Source: Nocardia cyriacigeorgica (GTDB taxonomy: Bacteria > Actinomycetota > Actinomycetes > Mycobacteriales > Mycobacteriaceae). Taken from it: a stretch of 64,000 nucleotides of DNA. Under the pieces are notes generated by a model. It did not search any database. It saw nothing but the letters and a program-made list of their open reading frames with translations, and had not been told where the DNA came from. The first letter of the stretch is position 1. Each line of letters opens with the position of its first letter. Below are positions 8,785 through 18,114 of this stretch, one piece after another. Location: contig NZ_JAAGVC010000021.1 of the NCBI RefSeq assembly GCF_010858045.1, positions 1 to 64,000 of the forward strand, in the 5' to 3' direction. A program made the translations under genes and the position numbers.

Positions 8785-8876
8785 ACCCGCAGGGCGTGCA
8801 GTAGCCCGCCACTCTCCCGGCGGTGCCCCGACCGGCACCTTCCGGGTACAGAAATCACAACACGAAAGGTTCGATC

Positions 8877-9167
8877 ATGGTTTACGCCGATCATTCATCC
8901 GCCGACAAGGCCCAGGGCGATATGGCCAACGCCGTCGAGGGCATGAAGTTCACCCTCAAGGCCATCACCGATGAGGTCAACGCGGCCCGTGGCTGGGAGG
9001 GCGACGCCCGCAACGCCTTCAACGCCGCCGCCGACCGGTGGAACACCGAGGCCACCGAACTGAACGGCGTGCTGGACCGGATGACCCAGCTGGTCGGTGA
9101 GGGCAGCGCCACCTTCAAGCGGATCGACGCCGAAGGCGAAGACGAGTTCAACTACATCAAGATCTGA
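8877..9167 (+). CDS. WXG100 (Esx) protein A of ESX locus 1
   Basis: 96-aa WXG100 secretion substrate. ATG 8877 follows CGAAAGG with 8-base spacing. It forms two helices with the turn motif WEG at 40-42. After helix two it has FKRID at 80-84, where EsxB-type proteins carry YxxxD/E, so Phe replaces Tyr. The last residues are acidic then aromatic (EDEFNYIKI). The neighbouring WXG100 gene at 9230 is its likely heterodimer partner. The pair ends the substrate operon. Confidence 0.88.
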   Translation: MVYADHSSADKAQGDMANAVEGMKFTLKAITDEVNAARGWEGDARNAFNAAADRWNTEATELNGVLDRMTQLVGEGSATFKRIDAEGEDEFNYIKI

Positions 9168-9229
9168 CGGCCGCCCGATCGAGGCATCGGCCGTAACCAC
9201 CAGCTACACAACTGATCCGGAGGGTTCTG

Positions 9230-9517
9230 ATGGAATACGACAAGTCTGCGATGACCACCCTGTTCCACGATCTGCAGGGTTTCCGCAAGGCACTGACCGA
9301 CAATGCCCGTGACATGGCCGATGCGGGCAGCGCGCTCGCCGTCGCCTGGGAGGGCAACGAGGCCTACAACGGCTTCCAGGCCGTGCACAAGGACTGGGAC
9401 ACCAAGTTCGAGGACACCCTGGTGATCCTGGACAACGTCGCCGCCGCGGTGGAGAGCGCGCTGCACCGCGCCCTCGGCACCGACGGCAAGATCGGCGACG
9501 GCTTCGCGGGCGTGTAG
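9230..9517 (+). CDS. WXG100 (Esx) protein B of ESX locus 1
   Basis: 95-aa WXG100 protein with WEG at 40-42 and a preceding strong ribosome site (CCGGAGGG, 9217-9224). Its tail LGTDGKIGDGFAGV lacks a YxxxD/E-type signal, as in EsxA-type partners that travel with a signal-bearing EsxB-type protein. It therefore likely pairs with the 8877 product. It is the last gene of the plus-strand substrate operon and is followed by a strong hairpin. Confidence 0.88.
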   Translation: MEYDKSAMTTLFHDLQGFRKALTDNARDMADAGSALAVAWEGNEAYNGFQAVHKDWDTKFEDTLVILDNVAAAVESALHRALGTDGKIGDGFAGV

Positions 9518-9535
9518 GACACGTCAGCGCCGAAC

Positions 9536-9563
9536 AGCCGGCCCGGTGCATACCGGGCCGGCT
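9536..9563. terminator. Bidirectional hairpin between esx and eccE
   Basis: A perfect 12-bp stem (AGCCGGCCCGGT / ACCGGGCCGGCT) with a GCAT loop lies between the convergent esx and eccE genes. There is no strong T tract, as is common in high-GC actinobacteria, so termination on both strands is inferred from structure and position. Confidence 0.75.
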
Positions 9564-9582
9564 ATCTGCGTTAACGGCGGAT

Positions 9583-11388
9583 TCAGCGGGCGGCGGCGAG
9601 TGACTCGCCGATGTAGCGCATCTCGTCCGGGGTGGTGACCATGTTGACCGTGGCCTGCGCGGTGGAGGTGCGCACGGTGATGCGGTTCGGTGCGGTGGGG
9701 TCCTGGTACAGCGTGACGTCGGCGTCGAAATCGCCGCCGGGTTCATGTGGTCCGCGCACCCGCACGATGGTCGCGCCGCCCGTCAACGCGGTGGGCGCGA
9801 TTCCGTCGAACACCACGACGGTCGCGGTGCTGAACCCCGCGCCCGGCTGAGGGGAGGCCGGCCCGTGCTGCTGGTTGTTTCCGCCGAAGCGCGTCGCCAG
9901 CGAGAGTGAATGCGGTGCACCGACATTGGCGACCATGGTCTGCCAGGCCTCCGGCCTGCCGGTGTGCACCACCACATGCGCGCCGAGCGCGATGGCCCGC
10001 AGGATCACCTGCTGGGCCAGGTCGAGTTTGCCGATCACCTCGAGATGGCGGGTGCCGTCACCGATCAGCGGGACCGCGATGCCCTGGCCGCGATGATCGG
10101 CGCCGATGAGCTGCCCGCAACCACCGGTGGGCACCGCGATGCCGGTGAGTGCGCTGAGCGGGCCGTGATAGTCCGCGGCACTGTCGTGCACCACCGTCTG
10201 CGCGGGCAGGGTGTCGAGTAAGGCGCGATACTGCCTGCCGCGCAACGGCCGCAGTCCCGTGACGGGCGGCGCGTCGAACTCGGTGAGGGTGTCGAAGCGC
10301 ACCAGCGCACCGAGGGTGATCGGCGGGGAGTCTGCCCGCGTGCCGACGCCGGGACGCTGCACGCCCGGACGCAGCCGCACCGTCACCATCGTGTTGAGGC
10401 TCGGCGTGGCCCAGATATCGGCGAAGCCGCGCGAACCGACCAGCTCGGGGCCGATCTCGTAGCTGGTGAGCCGCAGCTCGCCATGTACGAGCGAGTTCTG
10501 CGTCTCGGTGAACTGGTCCAGCGGCACGCCCCAGCACATCCGGCGCACCGCCGCGTTCATCTCGCCCGCGGTGAGCACCGACACCGAGATGTCGTGCGCA
10601 GCCAGTCGATTGGCCACGCGGCGGGTCGCGATGATGGCGGTGCGCAGGCTGCCGGTGCGCCCGCCGCCACGATTGTCGACCGCCTCCGCGTTGGCCAGCG
10701 GATCCAGCCGCAGCACCAGCCAGACCGTGCGGTGGGCGATGGCGGGCAGCGGGCCGAGGATGCGGTCGTAGAGCTGGGCCACCACACCGTTGCCCGCGGT
10801 GCGCGCGCCGGTGCTGATCACGTCGATCGAGGTGAGCGTGATGTCGAACTGGCTCAAGCATTTTCCGATTTCGGTGAGCGGCAACACCTGATCGGTGCTG
10901 AGCGAGCCGCGCCGCAGCAGCGTCATCGCATCCGGCGGCGGATCGATGCGCAGCATGGTGACCAGCAGGTCGTTGTCCCAGCGCACGCCGTAGCTACCGC
11001 CTTCGGGCAGGGTGACGTCGAACGGCTCGGCACCCCCGTCGGCCGGACCGGGCCGGGCGCGACGCCACCGCCACGCCACGGCCGTCGCCACCATCCCGGC
11101 GAGATTACGCGGATCGGCCCGCCGCACCGGCACCGCGCCCAGCAGCAGCACCGCGGCCCCGATCCCGGCGACGGCGGCGATCGGTGCGTCGAAGGCCAGC
11201 GCCACCCAGGCCGCCACGGCGGCGAGCAACGCCAGCGGAACCATCCGCCGTAAAGGAATATGGCGGAACAACCAGAATTCGGGATCACGTAACGTCGCGT
11301 TCACCGCGATGTCCGACCTGATTTCCCCGGATGGGTTTTCCGCCGAATTGTCGGCTGCGGTTTCCCGTTCGTTTACGACAACGTTCAC
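9583..11388 (-). CDS. eccE: ESX membrane core protein EccE (locus 1)
   Basis: 601-aa EccE, an outer subunit of the ESX inner-membrane complex. Two membrane helices lie near residues 48-90 (PLALLAAVAAWVALAF; AAVAGIGAAVLLLGAVPV), followed by a large soluble domain, the EccE arrangement. The GTG start at 11388 has only a weak AGGG upstream. The residues before the first helix (DPEFWLFRHIPLRRM) are positively charged, as expected at the cytosolic face. It is divergent from eccB across 208 bp and convergent with the esx pair. Locus 2 has its own eccE at 41617. Confidence 0.88.
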   Translation of the reverse strand: MNVVVNERETAADNSAENPSGEIRSDIAVNATLRDPEFWLFRHIPLRRMVPLALLAAVAAWVALAFDAPIAAVAGIGAAVLLLGAVPVRRADPRNLAGMVATAVAWRWRRARPGPADGGAEPFDVTLPEGGSYGVRWDNDLLVTMLRIDPPPDAMTLLRRGSLSTDQVLPLTEIGKCLSQFDITLTSIDVISTGARTAGNGVVAQLYDRILGPLPAIAHRTVWLVLRLDPLANAEAVDNRGGGRTGSLRTAIIATRRVANRLAAHDISVSVLTAGEMNAAVRRMCWGVPLDQFTETQNSLVHGELRLTSYEIGPELVGSRGFADIWATPSLNTMVTVRLRPGVQRPGVGTRADSPPITLGALVRFDTLTEFDAPPVTGLRPLRGRQYRALLDTLPAQTVVHDSAADYHGPLSALTGIAVPTGGCGQLIGADHRGQGIAVPLIGDGTRHLEVIGKLDLAQQVILRAIALGAHVVVHTGRPEAWQTMVANVGAPHSLSLATRFGGNNQQHGPASPQPGAGFSTATVVVFDGIAPTALTGGATIVRVRGPHEPGGDFDADVTLYQDPTAPNRITVRTSTAQATVNMVTTPDEMRYIGESLAAAR

Positions 11389-11526
11389 TTTTAGTAGCCC
11401 TGGGTTCGAATTCCGCTTGCCTGAGTTTGTTTATTCCGGGGGGTCTGGAGAACTTTTACAATACCGCGCCGCAGGTGAATACGCGGGACGGGGGAAATCG
11501 GCTCGACGGGCCGCGTACCACGTCGA

Positions 11527-11554
11527 TTGACACCGCCGTTTCGGCCGATACTGT
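11527..11554 (+). promoter_or_regulatory. Probable eccB promoter
   Basis: TTGACA (11527-11532), a 16-base spacer and TACTGT (11549-11554) give a good actinobacterial housekeeping promoter about 40 bases before the eccB start. It sits in the gap between divergent eccE and eccB. Confidence 0.55.
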
Positions 11555-11596
11555 AATTGCTCGAGTGAGGGGAGAACCCAGTTCTATGGAGGCCAT

Positions 11597-13093
11597 GTGC
11601 CGGCACAGCTGACCACCCGGCAGCAGGTCAATGGATATCGATTCCTGTTGCGCAGGCTCGACCACGCGCTGGTGCGCCGGGATGTGCGGATGCTGCACGA
11701 TCCGATGCGCTCACAGCTGCGTTCGCTGCTGGTCGGGGCGGTGCTCGGGCTGCTGGTCGTCGCCGGCGCGGCGATCCTGGCCTTCATCCGCCCGCAGGGC
11801 GCCATCGGCGACGCGAAGATCGTGATGGGCAAGGACAGCGGCGCGCTCTACGTCGTCGTCGCCGACAGCGACGGCGGTTCCACCCTGCACCCGGTGCTCA
11901 ATCTCGCCTCGGCCCGGCTGATCAGCGGCAGCAGCGAGTCGCCGACCTCGGTCAAGGACGCCAAGCTCGCCGAGATGCCGCGTGGACCGCTGCTCGGCAT
12001 TCCGGGCGCGCCGTCGGCGCTGCCCGGCTCGGCGCAGGGCGATCGCTCCGATTGGACGCTGTGCGACACCGTCGAGCTGTCCATCACCGGCAGCGCCGCC
12101 TCGGCGTCCGGGGTGGACACCGCGGTGCTCGCGGCGCGCCCGGAACTGAGCGAACGAATCCGCGCCGCGCGGTCCGAGGAAGCCGTGCTTGTGCGCAGAT
12201 CAGACCGCACTTACCTCATCTACGAGGGCAAACGCGCCGAAATCGACCCGGACAACAGCGTGCTCGCGCGGGCGCTCGACCTCTCCGGTGAACGTCCGCG
12301 CCCGGCAGGTACCGGCCTGCTCGGGGCGGCCACCCCGGTACCGCCCATCGCGGTTCCACAGATTCCGAACGCGGGCAAGCCGGGCCCCGGCGCGCTGTCC
12401 GACATCCCGGTGGGCGGCGTCATCTCGGTCGCGGCCACCGGCAAGCAGCAGGGGGCCGAGCTGTATGTGGTGCTCAGCGAGGGTGTGCAGCACATCTCCG
12501 AGTTCACCGCCGAACTCATCCGCACCGCGAACTCGCAGGGCATGAGCCAGATCGAGACCGTCCCGCCGGACGTGCTCACCGGCATTCCGGTGCTCTCGCA
12601 GCTGCCGGTCGATCACTTCCCGGCCGCCGTGCCTGCCATCCTGTCCGCCGAGGACGCGCCGGTCACCTGTGTGTCCTGGTCGAAGACCGATCAGGGCGAG
12701 GCCGATGCCGTCGATGGACCCACCGACCGCGCCTCGGCCGCCCTGCTCGTGGGCGCCAGGCTGCCGCTGCCCGAGGGTGCGCAACCGGTCTCGCTGGCCA
12801 CCGCCGACGGCTCCGGCGACCGCATCGATCAGGCTTATCTGCGCCCGTCGTCGGGGGAGTTCGTGCACGTCACCGGCATGGAACCTGGGAGTCCGCGGCG
12901 CGGCAGCCTGTTCTACGTCGCCGATAACGGCATCCGCTACGGCATCCCGGATATCGATACCGCCATGGTGCTCGGCCTCGGCGATTCACCCGAGCCGGCG
13001 CCGTGGGCCATCGTCGGGCAGCTGGTGCCCGGCCCGGCGCTGGCTCCCAGCGACGCGCTGACCAGGCACGACGTTTTGCCGCAGCGCAACTGA
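11597..13093 (+). CDS. eccB: ESX membrane core protein EccB (locus 1)
   Basis: 498-aa EccB. GTG 11597 follows GGAGG at 11588-11592. The family start is clear: TTRQQVNGYRFLLRRLDHAL, then RRDVRMLHDPMRSQ, one membrane helix (about residues 41-60, LLVGAVLGLLVVAGAAILAF) and a large periplasmic domain with repeated GAP, PVTCVSW and GxRYGIP features. EccB anchors the periplasmic part of the ESX pore. The C-terminal VLGLGDSPEPAPWAIVGQLVPGP is the conserved family ending. EccB of locus 2 (43373) is a clear paralogue with the same motifs. Confidence 0.93.
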   Translation: MPAQLTTRQQVNGYRFLLRRLDHALVRRDVRMLHDPMRSQLRSLLVGAVLGLLVVAGAAILAFIRPQGAIGDAKIVMGKDSGALYVVVADSDGGSTLHPVLNLASARLISGSSESPTSVKDAKLAEMPRGPLLGIPGAPSALPGSAQGDRSDWTLCDTVELSITGSAASASGVDTAVLAARPELSERIRAARSEEAVLVRRSDRTYLIYEGKRAEIDPDNSVLARALDLSGERPRPAGTGLLGAATPVPPIAVPQIPNAGKPGPGALSDIPVGGVISVAATGKQQGAELYVVLSEGVQHISEFTAELIRTANSQGMSQIETVPPDVLTGIPVLSQLPVDHFPAAVPAILSAEDAPVTCVSWSKTDQGEADAVDGPTDRASAALLVGARLPLPEGAQPVSLATADGSGDRIDQAYLRPSSGEFVHVTGMEPGSPRRGSLFYVADNGIRYGIPDIDTAMVLGLGDSPEPAPWAIVGQLVPGPALAPSDALTRHDVLPQRN

Positions 13094-13156
13094 GCTAGCC
13101 GCCGCTCCGAGCTCGGGCCGTATCCGGTACGCCGGATACGGCACCCGGACCGATCG

Positions 13157-14980
13157 CTAGGACACCCCGAGCGAGGCCAGCACACCGGCCAGCGCGGCTT
13201 CCATGTCCGGCGCCTCGATCCGCATCAGCACCGATTCGTCGACCGCGGTCAGATCCAGCGACTCGTCGTTGGCCAGCCGGAACTCGCGTTCCTCCTCGGC
13301 GGCTTCGATCACATTGCGAACGAAACGGCCGTTACCGGCCAGGTCGATGCCGCGGCGCGGCTGGCCGCTCTGGTCGGTGCGTTCGGAGTTGTAGAGCCGC
13401 TCACAGGCCTGTTCCAGCAGCCGCACCGCGTCCTCGGACAGCTCCGAATCGCGCGAGGAGGCGATGAGTTTGCCGATCTGCCCCAGCTCGGGCGGGGTGT
13501 AGGAGGGGAACTGCAAGCGTTTGGCGAAACGCGAGGCCAGACCGTCGTTGGCGGCGAGCAGCCGGTCGATCTCACCGTCGTAGCCCGCGATGATCACCAC
13601 CAGCCGGTCGCGGTCGTTCTCCATCCGGGCCAGCAGCGTGTCCACCGCCTCGCGGCCGAAGGCGTCACCGCCGGACAAACCGGTCTGGATCAGCGTGTAG
13701 GCCTCGTCGATGAACAGCACCCCGTCCATCGCGGTGTCGATCAGCTTGTCGGTCTTGATCGCGGTACTGCCCAGATGCTGGCCGACGAAATCCATCCGCT
13801 TGGCCTCGACCACCTTGTCGGTTTTGAGCAGGCCGACGCCGCAGTAGATCTTGGCCACCACCCGAGCAATGGTGGTCTTACCCGTTCCCGGCGGCCCGGT
13901 GAAGGCAAGATGGTTGCCGCGCGGCACGCTCGCCATGCCCTTCTCGGCCCGGATCTTGGCCAGCTGCGCCGTCGCTTGCAGCTTCGCGACCTGCGTCTTC
14001 ACCGCCGTCAGGCCGATCTGACGATCCAGTTCGGCGCGGGCCTCGGTGAGGATCTTCTTGGCGCGGTCCTCGGCGTCGGCGGTTTGCAGCTGCTCCACCG
14101 ACGGCGCCGAGGCCGGATCCCAGCGGTCGGTGCGGGCGTCGATGGACTCCTTGGTGGTGACCGTGATGCGGTAGCTCTTGTCCCGCATCGCCTCGGTGTT
14201 CGCGGTGAAGTCCGGCGCCTGCGAATACACCTGCTCGAACAGCGCCTGCGCTTCGTCCTCGCTGCCGGTTTCGCGCAGGCACAGGCCGCGGCAGAACATG
14301 GCCGTGGTGCGCGCGGCCGGAATCGGCCCGTTCTCGGCCTGCTCCATCCGCCGGATCGCCTCGCCGAACAACCCGAGCTGGGCGCAGGCCGAACCGACCA
14401 TCACGTGCGCGCCGGTGGCCAGGTACGGGTCCTCCCATTCGGCCGACCCGGCCAGCACCGACATCACATCCGGCCAGCGCTGGGTGTTGAAATGCAGCAC
14501 ACCGCGGATATAGGCGCTGATCCGGTCGTCGATCTCGCGATCGGGATCCGACAGCATGCCCGCCCGGTACTCGGCCAGCTCGTCGAGCACCCGCTCGGCC
14601 TCGTCGTACTGCTTGCTCCCGATCAGGTTCGCGGCGTAGGCGAGCCAGATCTCGGTGTAGCTAGCCAGCGGATAGTCGATGTAGAGCCCGGAGACGAACC
14701 GCCCGGCCAGCGCTCGCGGCGCCAGGCCGAGCCTGCGCTGCTCGCGGTAGAGGGTGCTGGTGCTGGTGCGGTGCAGGTTCCGGATGACCTCATCGGTGAC
14801 CTCGCCCGCCGCCGCCCGGCCCAGCCAGGCATCGCACATGGACGGATCCCATTCGGTAGCGCGCTGAAAAGCCAATTTCGCGTACTCGAGATCACGCGTC
14901 GATTCCTGTCCATCAATGCTCAGCCCGAGGGACAGGATTCCGGCATCGAAGGCGCGCTGTGCTTGACGGTTGCCGGTCAT
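13157..14980 (-). CDS. eccA: ESX cytosolic AAA+ ATPase EccA (locus 1)
   Basis: About 607-aa EccA. The N-terminal half has TPR-like helices; the C-terminal half is a CbxX/CfqX-type AAA+ domain with Walker A GPPGTGKTT (Lys about 368), Walker B VLFIDEAY and a sensor region RLVVIIAGY. IYCGVGLL and GNGRFVRNVIE recall EccA3 more than EccA1. EccA disassembles or releases substrate-chaperone complexes in the cytosol. Start choice is uncertain: ATG 14980 (MTGNRQ) fits the family, and ATG 15004 is an alternative; neither has a strong ribosome site. The open frame continues far upstream only because it is antisense to eccD. ESX locus 2 has no eccA. Confidence 0.92.
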   Translation of the reverse strand: MTGNRQAQRAFDAGILSLGLSIDGQESTRDLEYAKLAFQRATEWDPSMCDAWLGRAAAGEVTDEVIRNLHRTSTSTLYREQRRLGLAPRALAGRFVSGLYIDYPLASYTEIWLAYAANLIGSKQYDEAERVLDELAEYRAGMLSDPDREIDDRISAYIRGVLHFNTQRWPDVMSVLAGSAEWEDPYLATGAHVMVGSACAQLGLFGEAIRRMEQAENGPIPAARTTAMFCRGLCLRETGSEDEAQALFEQVYSQAPDFTANTEAMRDKSYRITVTTKESIDARTDRWDPASAPSVEQLQTADAEDRAKKILTEARAELDRQIGLTAVKTQVAKLQATAQLAKIRAEKGMASVPRGNHLAFTGPPGTGKTTIARVVAKIYCGVGLLKTDKVVEAKRMDFVGQHLGSTAIKTDKLIDTAMDGVLFIDEAYTLIQTGLSGGDAFGREAVDTLLARMENDRDRLVVIIAGYDGEIDRLLAANDGLASRFAKRLQFPSYTPPELGQIGKLIASSRDSELSEDAVRLLEQACERLYNSERTDQSGQPRRGIDLAGNGRFVRNVIEAAEEEREFRLANDESLDLTAVDESVLMRIEAPDMEAALAGVLASLGVS

Positions 14981-15190
14981 TGCATGGAACCCCGAAATCT
15001 TCATAACTGCGGCGGACACGGACGAGTTCGGCCCGGCCGCGACATAAATCGCGTCGGCATGGCCTGTCCGATACATTATTGTTCGCTGCCGGTAGGTTGC
15101 AACGTGGTCCGGTCGCAATATCGAGCCGGTGCCGCGGAGTGGCTCGCCGGTGGTTCGACGGGTAGGAATCCGGTCGCGAGTGTCTGAAAC

Positions 15191-16693
15191 GTGCAGGAAA
15201 GAACTGGGGTCGTTCGACAATTGACCGAGACGTTGAGCAGCGGCGCCGGTACCGCTGAGCCAGAACTGTGCCGGGTTTCCGTCATCGGGGGAAATACCCA
15301 GCTCGATGTCGGGTTGCCGGCCAACGTGCCGATCGCGACCTTCATGGGCGATCTGGTGGCTCTCATCGAGTCCCGCAACCCCGCACCCGTCGACTCCGAA
15401 GACGGCGCCGCTCCGCTGCAGACTCGGCACTGGACGCTGGCCCGGCTGGGCCGTGACGCCATCGCGCCGAGCCGCACGCTCACCGAGGCGGAGGTCTTCG
15501 ACGGCGAACTGCTCGTGCTGCGTTCGGTGAGCGCCAAGGAATCGCCGGCTCTGTTCGACGACGTCATCGATGCGGTATCCCGCTTGACCGCCAACGACTT
15601 TCGCGGCTGGTCGCCGAGCGCCGCGCGCTGGACCGGTTTGGTCGCCTCCGTGGTGGCCGCCGTGCTCGCGCTCGCCCTGTTCGCCGCCGGCCGCGACGCC
15701 GGGCTCGGAATCGCGGCCCCGTTCCTGGCCACCGGTGTCGGCATCGGCGCGGCGGTGGCCGCCGCCATCGCCGCGCGCAAGTACGACGACGAACTCACCG
15801 CGGTCTGGTTGTCTTTCGGTGCGCTGCTGCTGTTGTTCGGCGGCGCTGCCCTGTTCGTGCCGGGTGATCTCGGCAGTCCGCATCTGCTGCTGGGCTTTTC
15901 GGTGACGCTGGTCGCCGCGGTCGGCGTCTATCGCGCGACCGGCACCGGCGCCACCCTGTTCACCGCCGCGATCACGGTCGCGGTCTGCGGGGGAGTGGCC
16001 GCGCTGGTGCGCATGGTGTGGGATCCGGCGCTGCCGAAGATCGGTGCCGGCCTGCTGGTGGCGGCGATCGTGCTGATCTCGGCGGTGCCGCGGCTGTCGG
16101 CGGTGCTGGCGCGGCTCCCGGTGCCGCCGGTGCCCACCGCGGGCGGTGCGATCGACCCGGCCGATCATGAGCAGCGTCCCACCATCGAAGGCATCGGCGC
16201 GATCGGCGCCACCGCGTTGCCGTCGGCGGCCGGGCTCGGCCGGCGAGCACGCGTGGCCAATCAGTATCAGACCGGCCTGCTCATCGGTTGTGCGATCGCG
16301 GGCGTGACCGGTGCGCTCGGCGCCGCCGACCCGCTGGGCGATTCCCGCTGGCAGGGGGTCGCGCTCGCGGTGGTCACCGCCATCATCCTGTGCCTGCGTG
16401 GCCGGGCCTTCGCCGATCTCGCGCAGGCCGCCACCTTGATCATCGCCGGTGCGACCATCGTCGCCGCGCTGCTCACCGGGCTGGCTCTCGGCGGCGCCGA
16501 TCCGCTGCTCTGCGGTGGGCTGCTGCTGGCACTGGCGGTGGCGGTCGTGGTGTTCGGCGTGATCGGCCCGCACATCGAGATCACCCCGGTGACACGGCGT
16601 TCCGGCGAGATCTTCGAATATCTGCTGATCTGCACGGTGATTCCGCTGGTGCTGTGGATCATGGGCGTGTACGCGATGGCACGGAATATCTGA
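15191..16693 (+). CDS. eccD: ESX membrane channel protein EccD (locus 1)
   Basis: 500-aa EccD. The N-terminal about 120 residues form the ubiquitin-like cytosolic domain (CRVSVIGGNTQLDVGLP...). About eleven hydrophobic helices follow from residue 145 to the end, which form the putative central membrane vestibule of the ESX complex. The start at GTG 15191 is tentative; TTG 15221 is another possibility. The stop TGA shares its A with the ATG of mycP (16693), so the two are coupled. It is divergent from eccA. Confidence 0.92.
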   Translation: MQERTGVVRQLTETLSSGAGTAEPELCRVSVIGGNTQLDVGLPANVPIATFMGDLVALIESRNPAPVDSEDGAAPLQTRHWTLARLGRDAIAPSRTLTEAEVFDGELLVLRSVSAKESPALFDDVIDAVSRLTANDFRGWSPSAARWTGLVASVVAAVLALALFAAGRDAGLGIAAPFLATGVGIGAAVAAAIAARKYDDELTAVWLSFGALLLLFGGAALFVPGDLGSPHLLLGFSVTLVAAVGVYRATGTGATLFTAAITVAVCGGVAALVRMVWDPALPKIGAGLLVAAIVLISAVPRLSAVLARLPVPPVPTAGGAIDPADHEQRPTIEGIGAIGATALPSAAGLGRRARVANQYQTGLLIGCAIAGVTGALGAADPLGDSRWQGVALAVVTAIILCLRGRAFADLAQAATLIIAGATIVAALLTGLALGGADPLLCGGLLLALAVAVVVFGVIGPHIEITPVTRRSGEIFEYLLICTVIPLVLWIMGVYAMARNI

Positions 16694-18105
16694 TGGGCAG
16701 GCGTGCCCATGCGGTGGCCGCCGCTATCACGCTGAGTCTTGCTGGCTTCGGCCTGCCGGCGGCACATGCCGTCCCGCCACCGGAGATCGATCCCGGTGCG
16801 CTGGCCGCGGCACAGGCTCTCAGTGGTCGCCCGGCGCCCCTCGAACCCACCGAACAGCGATCGGTCTGTGCCGAACCGGTGCTCAACGGTGGCCCACCCG
16901 TCGAGGTCCCGGTGTCCCAGGCCGTGCTCGATCTGCCCTCGGCCTGGCAGTTCAGCCGAGGGGCCGGGCAGAAAGTGGCGGTGATCGATACCGGCGTCAA
17001 CCGCCATCCCCGGCTGCCCGCGTTGCAGGCAGGCGGTGATTACGTCTCCGGTACCGACGGAACCGTCGACTGCGATGGACATGGCACCCTGGTCGCGGGC
17101 ATCATCGCGGCCCGGCCGAGCCCCGATGACGCCTTCGCCGGTGTGGCGCCGGAGGCGGAGATCCTCACCATCCGGCAGCTGAGCCTGGCGTTCGAGGCCA
17201 AGGATCGCCGCGGTTCGCAGGAGAAGCCGGGCGCCATCGCCAGTGCGGGCTACGGCAATGTTCTCACCCTCGCCGCGGCCGTCGTGCGGGCCGTCGACAT
17301 GGGTGCGACGGTGATCAATATCTCCGAAGTGGCCTGTGCCGCAGCGGGAGTCGACACCGTCGACGAGCCGCTCGGCGCGGCGGTGAAGTACGCCTACGAC
17401 CGCAATGTGGTGGTGGTCGCGGCGGCGGGCAATCTCCAGACCGACGGCGCCTGTAAAGCGCAGAACACCGGATCCGGGTGGGCGGGGGTGCAGACGGTGG
17501 CGAGCCCCGCCTGGTTCGACCCGTATGTGCTCTCGGTCGCCTCGGTCGATCCGAACGGCGTCGTGTCCGAACTTTCGCTGAACGGCCCGTGGATCGGTGT
17601 CGCCGCCATCGGCCGCCAGATCGTCTCCCTCGACAGCAAACCCGGCGGCGTCGGCCTGGTGGACGGCGTGCAGACTGCCGAAGGCATCAGCCCCATCGAG
17701 GGCACCAGTTTCGCCGCACCCTACGTCGCCGGCCTGGCCGCCCTCGTCCGTTCCCGTTTCCCGGAACTGACCGCCGCCCAGGTGATCGACCGGATCGAAC
17801 GCACCGCGCACGCACCGGGGCCCGGCCGCGACGACCGTATCGGCCACGGCCTGATCGACCCCGTGGCCGCGCTGACCGCGGAACTGCCCGATCAGCCGAT
17901 CAGCGAAGGCGCCGACGTCCCGAGCCCGATGGCGCAGCCGTGGCGCCCGCCCGGCCCGGACCCGCTGCCACGCCGCATCGCCGCCATCGGTGCGATCACC
18001 TGCCTGGCCGTGCTGGGGATCGGCACCGCGCTGTGGATCCCGTTCCGTCGCCGCGGCGAGGACGCCGACATCTCCGACCTCGACCCGGAAGCAACAGAGG
18101 GGTAG
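16693..18105 (+). CDS. mycP: Mycosin protease MycP (locus 1)
   Basis: 470-aa subtilisin-like mycosin anchored in the inner membrane with its protease domain outside. It has an N-terminal signal sequence (about 1-24, cleaving near AHA). The catalytic triad is intact: Asp99 in VIDTG, His130 in DGHGT and Ser339 in GTSFAAP, with oxyanion Asn in AAAGN. One C-terminal membrane helix (IAAIGAITCLAVLGIGTALWI) and a short charged tail follow. MycP is required for stability of the ESX complex and trims some substrates. ATG 16693 overlaps the eccD stop by one base. It is followed after 9 bp by eccC. Confidence 0.95.
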   Translation: MGRRAHAVAAAITLSLAGFGLPAAHAVPPPEIDPGALAAAQALSGRPAPLEPTEQRSVCAEPVLNGGPPVEVPVSQAVLDLPSAWQFSRGAGQKVAVIDTGVNRHPRLPALQAGGDYVSGTDGTVDCDGHGTLVAGIIAARPSPDDAFAGVAPEAEILTIRQLSLAFEAKDRRGSQEKPGAIASAGYGNVLTLAAAVVRAVDMGATVINISEVACAAAGVDTVDEPLGAAVKYAYDRNVVVVAAAGNLQTDGACKAQNTGSGWAGVQTVASPAWFDPYVLSVASVDPNGVVSELSLNGPWIGVAAIGRQIVSLDSKPGGVGLVDGVQTAEGISPIEGTSFAAPYVAGLAALVRSRFPELTAAQVIDRIERTAHAPGPGRDDRIGHGLIDPVAALTAELPDQPISEGADVPSPMAQPWRPPGPDPLPRRIAAIGAITCLAVLGIGTALWIPFRRRGEDADISDLDPEATEG

Positions 18106-18114
18106 CGGACCGCC

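Noticed and set aside
13157..16573. A single 1138-codon minus-strand open frame
   Set aside because: Only the 13157-14980 part is EccA; the rest is antisense to eccD and has Arg/Gly/His-rich shadow sequence.
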